Shown piece after piece: positions 34,376 through 44,700 of a stretch of 64,000 nt of DNA. Within the stretch, counting starts at the first letter, position 1; every line of letters starts with the position of its first letter. The stretch comes from Phorcus lineatus. Taxonomy: Eukaryota; Mollusca; Gastropoda; Trochida; Trochidae. The position numbers and the translations under genes were made by a program. The notes under the pieces were generated by a model. The model ran no database searches. It had not been told where the DNA came from and saw only the letters and a list, made by a program, of their open reading frames with translations. The DNA is taken from NCBI GenBank assembly GCA_921293015.1, contig OV121091.1:38176839-38240838 (forward strand), given 5' to 3'.

Positions 34376-36769
34376 GGTGTGACCTGGGTCTGACCTGACA
34401 GATAACACAGCTTATATTGGGTCACAGGTGAAAATAACGGTGGCCTAAAGATGGATATGTAACATAAGTGTTCCAATTCTCAAAAGATAAGACAACTATT
34501 CAACAGCGTTTATGGACCAGGGATTGGCCAGTGCTAACGTCAAAGAACTCTACACATACATATTACAAAGTTGCAATACAACCGATCAAGTTAGAATAAG
34601 CTGAAATGTTAGTAACCTTAGGTACGACATTGACAGACATTAGATTGACATATCGAATACTGAACAATGGATGTTGTCGTTAAAGTTTGCCGATGAAACC
34701 CCTACCTTTGTTGATAGTTGTAATGGATCATTATTCGTGTATTTTAATGAAATTTGAACCTTGTAGCTGGTACAAAGACACATATAGGGGCAGTGGCTAG
34801 CCCTGATAGAAGAATCGCCATTTTGTGGATTTCCAATTGCAACCTGCTGTCACCATATAAAGAAGGTGTAGGGTTATTTGAGAGGCCCTGAAAGTAAGGA
34901 GCATTTGTGTCTGCACCGCTAGAAGTTCGTAGCTTACATTCGACCATCACTGACTTAAATGTTAAGAGCTTTTTGACTTTTCAAAAAAAGAAAGTGGCCA
35001 TAATATTTGATGGCTAATGTCAATTAAATGTTTTGACAACGTTGTAAATGCCATACAACGGCAGAGTCTCAAAGTGATTGTCAAGCTCTCAAGGCTGGTC
35101 ACCGAACAAATGAGCTCATATGAGATTACGCCCATTTCACTGAGATATGGCAGAACTACGGCTAGAAAATAGTTCTGGAATTATTCAGGTTAGGATAAAA
35201 AAGGGAAACGGTCTAATTGCAAATTGTTCCTGATACTTGATCTACGCCCTTAACCGTAGTAATTTTTGCTACTTACCAGAATCAATTTTCTTAGAACTAC
35301 AGGAAAATAATGAACATTATGTATTGATACAGTGACTTTTTCAAAGTTTTAAGAACCAGTGGGAAGAGAGCAAGTACTCTGTACACGCTATGTCAAATCC
35401 TAAACCACGAAGAAATCCGGACCTTCGACACTTACATAATGATAAGTACAACTGTGAGATAGTATAAGATAATTGTGAATTCATTCACAGCAAATTGAGA
35501 CGAACGCTACAGAACCTCACATGTGCAAATCTTTTAAAACGCATCGTTGAAATCAAAATGCTTCATAATGTTCATAATTCAAGTGAAAAACATAGGCTAC
35601 TTTTGAGGGTAACGATTTTGTTATTTTGTAACATGTATGGAGTTTTACGCATCAACCACTATGACTGCCCTGCGTATAGAAATTTTCTTCTCTACCTTCC
35701 AGTATGTAATTCTACTTATAAATAGACTCTTTTGCGGCCCTTTTTTACTATAAAGGATGTAACAATTTTGATCAGTGTCTAAACAAAGGCTCCAAAATGT
35801 ACTATATCATTTGAGAAGTTCGAGGTAACTTATCGCCATCGTGTGATGCAACATATGACCGTGAATTTCTGTTAGAGATTGCATTGACATTGACACGTTT
35901 AATACCACCAGAAGTACTTCCCAGTGAACCCGGACCCTCCGTATAACGCCGTCACGAGATCCACTAGATCACCTCTGTCTACCTGTCCCTTATTTCGCTC
36001 ACAGTCCTACATCCTCGTGGTGTAGAGTCAAACCTTTCTTCTAATCAAAAGATTTGATGCATGCATAGAATCAATACCCTCAACTTTGCAACCGCGATCT
36101 GTTGTTAATGATTTTTTCAACTTGTCTTTTAATTTTACTACTTTACTTTTATTCCAGATGTCTATACATTGACTGAAATGCTACATAGCTACATGTGTCA
36201 TCTCACATTTGCAAGGCCAGAGACACGAGTTTTTACATGCGATGTCTTTAATCTACACGGGTTTCAACATAATTTAAAAAGCCTTCAATAACATACACAG
36301 TATGTTCCTGTTTAACACAGAAGCATCCTTTCTAAACGAGAGATTTAAGTCTTAGTTATTAATTTTTAATTTCAAAAAGTCCAAGGCCAAAGATAAATAT
36401 CTCTATTGATTTTAAATTAATCTTCAATAGTATCTTGGAATTTTTTTGTGTTATATCAAAGATAAAACAAAATATAAAGATATTGATTATACTTATCACA
36501 AAATAAATATTTGTTAGCATAAGATTATGCGAGATAATGTGTTTTTCTACCAATTCGTAAACTCTCATTAACTTGATGTAAAGAATAGCATACCATAAAA
36601 ACGGGAGTTAACGCCCATCTACATGTTTTATAAAATATGATGTATATGTATTAAATTCTCATTTATTGTAAGTTAAAAGGCGAAATTTCTAGCTTCTATA
36701 GAAACGCTTGAGTGACTATATGTAGCTTATACTTGAAACGAGAGATTTCTTATCAAATTAAATTAAGAT
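34376..36769. other. Intergenic, no gene recognised
   Basis: This is the 5' flank of the ShK gene (minus strand) and beyond. Short ORFs at 34744-34950, 35495-35725 and 36359-36568 have no recognisable motif. No promoter, RNA gene or clear transposon boundary was identified. Confidence 0.4.
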
Positions 36770-36773
36770 TTAA

Positions 36774-37174
36774 AGGGATAAAAAGTAAGTTGTTATGTAA
36801 TGTTGTTAATTTATCGAAAGGACCGGTTGTTTATGAACATTTTCATTTCATAAGTTATCGGTTCAGATTATTGATTTGGGATCGAAAATCGGAAAACGGC
36901 GTGCGCTAATGACTCAAAGGTGATTTTAGATTCTAATTTACAGCAGACATAAGTGTTTGAAGAAGGCCATATAACTAGTGTCAAGTTAATTCGACGTAGA
37001 AATTCAACTAACATTTATATGGTCGTTTTTTTTATCACTGGAGACAAGTAAATGTCCTCATTTAAGGCATTTTGAGCATTTTAGGGATGGACATGCAAGT
37101 TTAGCTTCACGATTTGAACTCAGGGCGTATGGTATTTTAGCTCTTATTTAAGCCACATCATACTCTGTGTCATT
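36774..37174. mobile_element. Degenerate TTAA-flanked MITE
   Basis: TTAA at 36770-36773 and 37175-37178 flanks about 400 bp. The left end AGGGATAAAAAG and the reversed right end AATGACACAGAG pair poorly. The core at about 36880-36952 (GATCGAAAATCGGAAAACGG, CTAATTTACAGCAGACA) clearly belongs to the same family as 32937-33377. Confidence 0.55.
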
Positions 37175-37795
37175 TTAAGGAGTGTGTCCAATGGAGTTTT
37201 CATTTGGAGGAACAATGATTCAGGACACTCTACATGTCTCACATTCTCTCCAAACAGAGATAGCTCCGTCATAAATTCCTATACAACCTCTGTCTTAATA
37301 CGAAGGTTTCTTGGGCTTCCGGCAGTTTGCCCTACCGGCGCAATATTGCAACTTAACCTACCTGGCAATATTTCAGCCAATGAAAACACCGAATGCATGA
37401 ATAATATATTTGTTGTCACTGATGCCTTTGCAATGATACAGTGGCTAAATGAGGCGTATGTGTTCTGTAAAGAAGATTTAAAGTTCAAGGTGCATATTCG
37501 AATAAGGTTTATATTTTGGAAAGCTTATGGAAATAACTTAGGCGATTTGAATGATAACCTTGGAAACGGCGTCGCTGATTGCACAACTAACTTTGATTGC
37601 ATCCAATCAGCGGTCTACATTTCTAGATCAAGGAACGTTCGTACTAAGACAGACGTTGTAAAGGAATTAATAACTGACCTACTTCTGTGGGGAGAGAATG
37701 CCTGTCTCAGGGAAAGACGTATAGCTGACGCTCCACTAAGAAGACTTCTATCAGATGATGAAGATCTATCAATTCCTGTGGTTTATAAACAATAA
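37118..37795 (+). CDS. Unrecognised ORF, about 200 residues
   Basis: The open frame runs from just after a stop at 37115 to the TAA at 37793-37795. It has no in-frame ATG near its start: the apparent start at 37184 is GTG. The first 60 bases lie inside the preceding MITE. The coding-looking part carries eight cysteines, a W-L-N-E-A-Y stretch, NLGDLNDNLGNGVADC, and an acidic and basic tail ending in IPVVYKQ. I do not recognise the family. It could be the terminal exon of a gene, with an acceptor at TTTTAAG just before 37180, or an exon relic cut off by the transposon. No signal peptide or membrane segment was seen. Confidence 0.4.
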   Translation, partial: TQGVWYFSSYLSHIILCVILRSVSNGVFIWRNNDSGHSTCLTFSPNRDSSVINSYTTSVLIRRFLGLPAVCPTGAILQLNLPGNISANENTECMNNIFVVTDAFAMIQWLNEAYVFCKEDLKFKVHIRIRFIFWKAYGNNLGDLNDNLGNGVADCTTNFDCIQSAVYISRSRNVRTKTDVVKELITDLLLWGENACLRERRIADAPLRRLLSDDEDLSIPVVYKQ

Positions 37796-38889
37796 CTTTT
37801 AACATTCGTAGGAAATAGCCTTTAGATTCAAATCAATATCTAGGATCATTTTCGTTATATGTATAAGTATCGCATAAGGCCGTTTCTCACCAAAAATACC
37901 GAAGTCTAACTGTACCTTAAAGAAAACATTTAAATTTTCATCGCAAATAAGTAAATTAGTAACTTATCAGAGTGATCGTGAATGAGGTAAAGGTAAAATG
38001 TACGAGACTCTCTCCATTCATTAGAAATAATTAGGCCAACAGATTGTTGTTTAGGAATCGAGAGTTTATGGTACCGTTTTTCTAATCACAATCAAACGTA
38101 TTTTTAATCTAAAAACCTACCTTAAAGCTTAACCTTTGAAGTGTCTCGTAAAACGTTCAACGTCATGTGTTTCGTTCGATTACTGAAAACATAGGATGAA
38201 GCCATGGATGGATAAAGCTGACCATGTCACTATAGATATCAACATCTAAATCGCATTCTTGTCAAAGATAGTTAATAGGTTTCTTGAAGGAGAATTTTCC
38301 CCGAGGGAATGTTCTGTCAATTAAGTTGAGACAGAAAATTGAAAAGATGACCGACAAACAAATTGAAGTGGACTACGTTGTTTAAAAAAAACATATATGT
38401 TGATGTAGATGATTTATCACTTCCATGTTTTAAATGGAAAATGGAAGCTTGCTTCACTAAGAGGTTTAATAAAAACGCCTGGGCGTAGGAAGGTTGCTTG
38501 AGGCGTGCGTTTCCTGACTATAACGGTTGACAAAGATCTGAATTGATATTCAATTTTTTTTAAAGTCTGAGAAGCTATTTATTCATGCTGTCGATTTATT
38601 CAGTCAAATCCTTTGTTTGGGTTGCTTTGTTTGGATTGCTTTGGCATTTTCTGTTTCGTTCAAAAAGACAAGCAGTCTTTCGTTTGTTTAAAGGTAAGTC
38701 GTGAATTTGTGAAGATTAATTTTTGTTAATTCTGTAAATTCTAAATTATGAAAACGTAAAGCACCTTTGGTGATATAAACCGAAATAGTTTTGCAAAATT
38801 CTAGTTATTATGAGAATCTTACATCAAGTCTTGTTTTTAAAATTCAGATTGTTTTTTAATACATAACGGGTACATGTCCGGGTTCCTAA
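37796..38889. other. Intergenic
   Basis: No gene, RNA or repeat was recognised between the orphan ORF and the MITE at 38890. Confidence 0.4.
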
Positions 38890-39355
38890 AGAGCCACTCC
38901 GTTAGTTCTTGTACTCATATATGCCAAACAATCAGTGGTGTCATTTGATCGCGAAGTATCGACTGTTACCAAAAAGACACATTTTAAAGCTTATTGGTTT
39001 TTTACTGAGACAATATGAAGGTAGAACGTCGCAATTATGATCGAAAACCGGACAATGGCGCGCGTCAAATAGTCAAACATAATTTTGGAGACTTATCTAA
39101 AACAGCCAGGAGGGCTGTCAGGAGTTGATAGTGTTTGTTAGGTTATAGAAATAGTATCCATGTATATTTGACGTGATATCTACACCTCTGTGCATTTATA
39201 AGGCTATTCTTAAATTTTATTGAAAAACCAGTATTTATCATATATATGTCTTTTGGACATGAAAAGTTAAGATGTTTTGATTATATATCACCACATATGA
39301 TATTTAGGTTCGTATAAAAGGTAAAACTATGTTATGAAAAGCACGGAGTGGCTCT
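38890..39355 (-). mobile_element. TTAA MITE, AGAGCC family, copy 1 (inverted)
   Basis: A 466-bp element has ends AGAGCCACTCCGT and, reversed, AGAGCCACTCCGTGC. It is followed by TTAA (39356-39359) and preceded by a decayed CTAA. It is inverted relative to the three other copies and ends 85 bp before the first ATG of the receptor gene, so it is in that gene's 5' UTR intron or promoter. Its core lies at about 39031-39108. Confidence 0.85.
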
Positions 39356-39440
39356 TTAAACTGGGTATAATCTTCTCTATTGCTGTTATGTCTGTCCTCA
39401 AACGTATGTTACTATTTCCTGTATAGCATGTTAAATTTGT

Positions 39441-40607
39441 TTGAATGTAATAAGAACGTTCAACCATCTGATGCTTCAGATGAACACCAGTAGTGTCCTC
39501 ATCAACCACACCGCTACCAGTAATATCCTCGATGTTCTGTTACCTGAATCTAGACAACCGATGGTGAGCTCGGAAATTAGTGAGCTTGTTCAGGACGTCA
39601 TTTACTGCGGACTGCTTCCCGTTCTGACAATTGTTGGAACTTTGGGTAATTTATTGAGTATTCTTGTTCTGCTTGCTCAAGGACTCAAAGAATCCACTAA
39701 CATCTTCCTTCTGTGTTTGACTTTGTCAGACACGGTCTATCTGTTGTTTGTCGGCATCAGGCGTGTCGAATGCATTCTGGGTAAGTTCAGCAAACAACTT
39801 GGCCACAACTATTACATGGTAACACTTCCCCAGATGAAAGTTCTCTCCATCATCTTTAGTCGCTTCACGGGTCTAGTGACCATGCTCATCTCGGTGGAGC
39901 GATGTGTGGCCGTCACCCAACCAATGAAGGTCAAACTGTGGTTCGTGTCAAGGCGGGTCTGGATCATGCTGGGAGTCCTCATTGTCCTCGTGTTCGCAAT
40001 GTTCTCCCCGATCTTCCTCACCATGGAGCTGAAGTGGATGCTGGACCGCCGCACCAATACCTCTATTGCCTATGTGAGTCTCACCGACTTCTACAAGACC
40101 AACATCGTCGAGCTCAACTGGTATATAAACATATTCCTCACCTTTTCCTTCAGAATTCTCCCGGTCTTCTTTATTATGACGTCATCTTTAACCATTATTA
40201 TCGCTCTGAAAAAGTCCTCCTCGTTCCAAAAGGCCAGCTCAAGTGCTCGAAATGATAAAGTAGCCAAAGTGAATGCAATGATGCTGACGATCTGTATCGC
40301 TTATGTAGTGTTTAACATCCCAGCCACCATACACCAGGCGCTGGTGCTGGTGATCCCCCAGTACAACCTGAATGGTTCGGAGAGAGATTTGTTCCAGCTC
40401 ATCAGCGCAGTGGGACAGCTCCTTGAGCTCGTCAACTCATCCTGGAACTTCATAATTTACTTCGCCATGAGCGAGAAGTTTTCCCGCACACTAAGGCGCG
40501 TACTCTTCTCCAAGTGCTGCCCATCTCTGGTTCCGCCGGAAGTGACGTCAGTTTCCGGTAAGACCGGGGAAAGCTACGCAAGCGTTACTGTGACGAAAGA
40601 CAAGTAA
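39441..40607 (+). CDS. Rhodopsin-like (class A) GPCR, paralogue 1
   Basis: An intronless coding region gives 388 residues with seven hydrophobic segments. A CAG/ATG junction at 39480 suggests the real start may be the methionine at residue 14, which matches the start of the paralogue at 49826; several N-glycosylation sites (NTS, NHT) follow it. Landmarks: GN at 69-70 (TM1), LTLSD with D97 (TM2), S-V-E-R-C at 151-155 replacing DRY, F-N-I-P at 291-294 replacing CWxP, and N-F-I-I-Y at 336-340 replacing NPxxY. The TM3 position 25 residues before the ERC arginine is Leu, and the second extracellular loop has no Cys, so the usual class A disulphide appears absent. The nearest general resemblance is to invertebrate peptide or chemosensory receptors; the ligand is unknown. 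AATAAA at 41046 is a candidate poly(A) signal. Confidence 0.85.
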   Translation: MNVIRTFNHLMLQMNTSSVLINHTATSNILDVLLPESRQPMVSSEISELVQDVIYCGLLPVLTIVGTLGNLLSILVLLAQGLKESTNIFLLCLTLSDTVYLLFVGIRRVECILGKFSKQLGHNYYMVTLPQMKVLSIIFSRFTGLVTMLISVERCVAVTQPMKVKLWFVSRRVWIMLGVLIVLVFAMFSPIFLTMELKWMLDRRTNTSIAYVSLTDFYKTNIVELNWYINIFLTFSFRILPVFFIMTSSLTIIIALKKSSSFQKASSSARNDKVAKVNAMMLTICIAYVVFNIPATIHQALVLVIPQYNLNGSERDLFQLISAVGQLLELVNSSWNFIIYFAMSEKFSRTLRRVLFSKCCPSLVPPEVTSVSGKTGESYASVTVTKDK

Positions 40608-41609
40608 AACTAGGTGGGATATGACTTGGAGAAGACTATTTGAGTCTGCTATCTCATTGTTGAAAATATGTTGAAAACAATATGTATTTGAAACGTATTG
40701 ACTTAGTTTATATAATTTGTTTTGGACGTTTCACATGATTTGTGAATGTAAAAAAGCTTCTCTAATACGACAATATGTAATGCCGCTTTAGATCAATTAG
40801 ATATTATATTCATGTTATTTATCAAAATCTTATTTTCATGTGCAAATATTCTAAACAACGTTGTAACAATTCTACGCATTCTGTTAACGACATTATTGTG
40901 ACATATGTTAATTTTTACCATGCTAAACAAAGGAAATTCATATAATGTCCTCCGGTCTCTGCTGTTTCGGGATTTTATTTGCAACAGAGGTTGCTAAACA
41001 TTTAATGATATGTATTTGGATCGCATGAATTAGAAACTCTGTCAAAATAAATCGAACATAAAGTCCCTATTGCAAATGTAAATTTGGCTGAACGAAGTTA
41101 TTCAACTGATAGCGATTTTGGACCTGGCAATACGTACATGTAGAACTAATGTTGCTCGAAGAGTCACACGCATAATTACCCTGGTGTAATGACAAACATC
41201 ATTCCTTTTCCAGCTCTCAGCTTCGTATCTGTTGTGCCCCCATCTCTGTCACAAATTAAAAATTAAAAATATTCTATATCATTTCTAACGATATAAAATG
41301 GGTCAATACATATTTTTTACTAGTTACTCCACTTGTTGACTTGAGTTCTGACCTCAAGATTTGTTGTTTAAAATTCATTTATTGAATTTTGCGCCCAGTT
41401 CACCATGACTTCTATGGGTAGAAACATTTATCACTTTGGCCTTTTAAAAAGAAGCGGGATACAGCCCTCCATTGCCGGATGTACGCTGAGACCCATTGGT
41501 GACAGTGTTGATCGCTGGAATAATTTTTGAATTGCTGGGGTTGACTGTCATCTTGTCAAAATAAGCATGTATTTGGTTTATCTTTGAATATATAAATCTG
41601 TTTCATTTT
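40608..41609. other. 3' flank of GPCR paralogue 1
   Basis: This is probable 3' UTR followed by A+T-rich intergenic DNA. An AATAAA hexamer lies at 41046-41051. No other feature was recognised. Confidence 0.4.
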
Positions 41610-41940
41610 CTGCAAGTCAGGCGATATTGTCTGCACAGGCCATGATACGGATGTGCTTGTCTTTAATCTCAACGCCGACTTCCAAAGCATTCAGTGTGGC
41701 AATCAGATCATTTATGAAAAAGTTAAAAACCGACGGCAAAAGCAAACAGCCTTGACGTAATCCATATTCGTCTTCAAATAATTCAGTGCATAGTTAGTTG
41801 TACACAGTTGTAGGGTGAAATAATACCATTCTACAGTTTGCCTAAAACACGGATATCCATAAGATTCGTCCAAATAATCCCTCTGTCAATATAATCATAC
41901 ATGTAAGCTTTTCTAAATGCTATGAAATAGTCTATAAAGC
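41610..41940 (-). pseudogene. Dead LINE reverse-transcriptase fragment
   Basis: On the minus strand the frames read YDYIDRGIIWTNLM, V-L-G-K-L, then a stop, and, after shifts, YGLRQGCLL, FNFFINDL and ACADNIA followed by a stop. These are the reverse transcriptase blocks AFD.IDR..LW, GLRQGCLLSP and FADDIALL. The active-site DD is changed to DN, and stops interrupt the frame. It differs from the LINE at 42427-44670 and represents an older insertion. Confidence 0.75.
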
Positions 41941-42317
41941 TACACGTAACATCCCATGAAACAAATGTCCAATTTCTATTCTTTGTTGACCAACCTCTTT
42001 TACGCGTTTAGATAGGATTTCGTTTAAAAAGTGTTAGTTATTTGTAAATGTCAAACATATTGTAACTCTTGTCGAATATATGTTTGTGTTCGTTATTATG
42101 AAGACCGACTGTCTGAAATTCCAACACAACGTACATTTTGATATTGTTTCCTATCATGCACTTTATAAAATTGTTTGATGCTGCCACTTTTGCTTGATGG
42201 TTTCGTTTGAGGATTAGATATCTGTATACTGAAATATGTTCACTTTACAATAAATGGTATGAAATTCATGTTTTTGTTTGTAATGGTTTGTAATATAAGA
42301 GCTTTTAGTTTATAAGG

Positions 42318-44700
42318 TGCTATCAATTCAATTTATTTCCGGTACTGAAAGGCCACAGGCCTGTAGTACAATACTTGCATTATTAAAATGTACACGCTTA
42401 GATACTAAACCTTAACTTGACAACAATTAAGTGTAATTAATATCATGTTTCTTGATAAATTCTGATCTAAATAACATTGCATAGTAAACAAACATTGACA
42501 GTTTTTGCAGCACTGTATGATTTGTGTTATTCAACAATTCAACGAACTTGAAAAGGTTTGGATGGACAAGGAAATATCTTTTTATGTATAACTTTCTTAG
42601 AAAATTGTAGACAGGGCAAATTAAAACAAAATGATATTCATCTTCTATTTCGATAAGATTACAAAGTTTGCAAATTCTATTTTCATTTTGGATTGATTTG
42701 TATCTTCCACTCTCGATGAATAAGTCATGTGAAGAACATCTAAGTCTACTTAAAGCTATACGAAACTTTTTTACATTTACACATGAGAGATAGATTTCTG
42801 ACTCCAAGGTACATTTAAACATTCTATAATACAGGCATTTACTGGAAAGTGATATCTTTTCAAGCCATTCTTGTAAATAATTCAGTCTTCTTGTTAGTTG
42901 AAAGATAAATCTATCATTCGAGTCTACATGTTGGTCTAACCATACGAAACCAAACCCCTTTGAAAACAGGAAGTTTCTAACTGAAGTGACCCAATTGGTA
43001 TGACCATTCTTATCATATAACATCATCATGTTGTAACACTTTTTAGGTAGACGACATGAAGGCATATTAAGTAACTTTAACCAATACTTTATTGCTTTGA
43101 TATTTGTAAATAGTTGCAACGGGTATCTACCACATTCTCCATACACCATTGTATTCGTCGTACTCAATTTAACACCTAAAAACTTTTTACATGCTCTCAG
43201 ATGGACTCTTTCAATTTCGTTGTAATAATTCAAACCCCAGATTTCAGCTCCATATGTTAAAATCGGCTTAATTTTAGCATCAAATATTTTGAAATACGAT
43301 TTTATATTTATATTTCCAAGAATACTAAGTTGTTTAAATATGCCGATCATCACCTTTTGTGCTTGTAAACAAGCATTACTAACATGCATGGACCAAGATA
43401 ATGAATTACTAAAAATCAATCCCAAATATTTATATGAACTTTTGCAGTCCAATTCTTTATTTTTGTACCACCATTTCTCCTTTTTGGATAAAATTCCTCC
43501 TTTCTTAAAAACTACGACTTTGGTTTTGTTGCTATTTACTGTCAACTTGAAAGTATCACAATAAGTTTCAAGTTCATTAATTAGTCTTTGTAAACCTGCT
43601 ACGGTGCTTGAGAACAGCACGATATCGTCTGCAAAAAGCAAAAGAAAAATCTGTACCAAATCTGGGTATAACTGTATTCCGTACTCACAATTGCTTTCAA
43701 TTTGAATTGCTAATTCATTAATGAAAAATGAAAATAGAAATGGACTAAGTATACAACCTTGTCGAACCCCAAGTTGTATTTCAAAAGAATCTGAAAAGTC
43801 AGCATTATTTTTAACGCAAGCCTTTATATTTTCATACATGGACTGGATAAGTTTCTTCATTTTCGGGCTGAGGTAGTGGTCATTAAAAAGTGACCACAAC
43901 TTTTGTCTGTCCACCGAATCGAAAGCTTTCTCGAAGTCAACGAAGAGAGCATAGAATTTACCACCTTTGTTATTGAAATATTTATTTATGATACTTTGCA
44001 ATATAAACATATTATCAACTGTTGTATATCCATTCCTAAATCCTGCCTGAGATTCATTGATTTTATTCATTGCCTCACCCCATGATACTAATCTTCTGTT
44101 AATGATAGCTGTAAAGACCTTACTTAGAATGCTCAGGAGAGTAATACCTCTGCAATTATTTGGGTTATCCATACTGCCTTGTTTATGGAGCGGGACAATT
44201 ATGCCCATTGACCAACTAGTTGGAAAATTACCATTTTCTAACATAATGTTGAACAATAGCTCTAGATATGGTGCTATTATATCTGCCGAATTCTTGATGA
44301 GCTCTGGTGTAACTTGGTCAATACCTGCCGATTTATTGGCTTTTAAGCAATTAATACTGTCTAATATCTCATCCCTACTGATTGGAGAATCTAGTATATC
44401 TTCTGTTACCGCAATGTTAGGATCACGAGATGATGGTTGATTTGTTTCTTCTATAAAGATATCATCGCTATTAACATCATCAATTTCAAAGTTAAAAAGG
44501 TCACTAAAGTGTCTATGCCACTCTTTCATACTAATAGTGCTGACTGCTTTGGTAGCATTGTTTAACGTTTTCAATTCAAACCAAAACTTTTTTGAGTTTG
44601 ATATGCTATTTTCTATGTCTAATTGTTTCTTCATAAAGTAATCTATTCGCTTACATAAGTAGTGAAACATAAGTAGTTACATATTTTCAATAATTTTACC
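42318..44700 (-). mobile_element. 5'-truncated non-LTR retrotransposon (CR1/L2/Jockey type)
   Basis: This is a minus-strand insertion between the two GPCR genes. It holds the ORF2 at 42427-44670. A 3' tail, read on the minus strand, contains GGCCTGTGGCCTTTCAGTAC then CGGAAATAAATTGAATTG, a form typical of short-repeat-ended LINEs. The 5' limit is approximate. No upstream ORF1 or endonuclease region was found before the intergenic sequence resumes. Confidence 0.85.
42427..44670 (-). CDS. LINE ORF2: reverse transcriptase with C-terminal zinc knuckle, no endonuclease
   Basis: An uninterrupted 747-residue ORF. Reverse transcriptase motifs in order: SAGIDQVTPE (about 114-123), NCRGITLLS (172-180), QAGFRNGYTT (208-217), FVDFEKAFDSVD (243-254), GVRQGCILSP (301-310) and the catalytic LLFADD (344-349). 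Near the end is C-x2-C-x9-H-x4-C (667-685), the knuckle seen in CR1, L2 and Jockey-like ORF2s. A complete ORF2 would have an apurinic-type endonuclease of about 230 residues before the reverse transcriptase, and that part is missing here. A stop lies three codons upstream of the ATG. The absence of internal stops indicates a recent insertion. As it stands it is not expected to be autonomous. Confidence 0.9.
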   Translation of the reverse strand: MFHYLCKRIDYFMKKQLDIENSISNSKKFWFELKTLNNATKAVSTISMKEWHRHFSDLFNFEIDDVNSDDIFIEETNQPSSRDPNIAVTEDILDSPISRDEILDSINCLKANKSAGIDQVTPELIKNSADIIAPYLELLFNIMLENGNFPTSWSMGIIVPLHKQGSMDNPNNCRGITLLSILSKVFTAIINRRLVSWGEAMNKINESQAGFRNGYTTVDNMFILQSIINKYFNNKGGKFYALFVDFEKAFDSVDRQKLWSLFNDHYLSPKMKKLIQSMYENIKACVKNNADFSDSFEIQLGVRQGCILSPFLFSFFINELAIQIESNCEYGIQLYPDLVQIFLLLFADDIVLFSSTVAGLQRLINELETYCDTFKLTVNSNKTKVVVFKKGGILSKKEKWWYKNKELDCKSSYKYLGLIFSNSLSWSMHVSNACLQAQKVMIGIFKQLSILGNINIKSYFKIFDAKIKPILTYGAEIWGLNYYNEIERVHLRACKKFLGVKLSTTNTMVYGECGRYPLQLFTNIKAIKYWLKLLNMPSCRLPKKCYNMMMLYDKNGHTNWVTSVRNFLFSKGFGFVWLDQHVDSNDRFIFQLTRRLNYLQEWLEKISLSSKCLYYRMFKCTLESEIYLSCVNVKKFRIALSRLRCSSHDLFIESGRYKSIQNENRICKLCNLIEIEDEYHFVLICPVYNFLRKLYIKRYFLVHPNLFKFVELLNNTNHTVLQKLSMFVYYAMLFRSEFIKKHDINYT

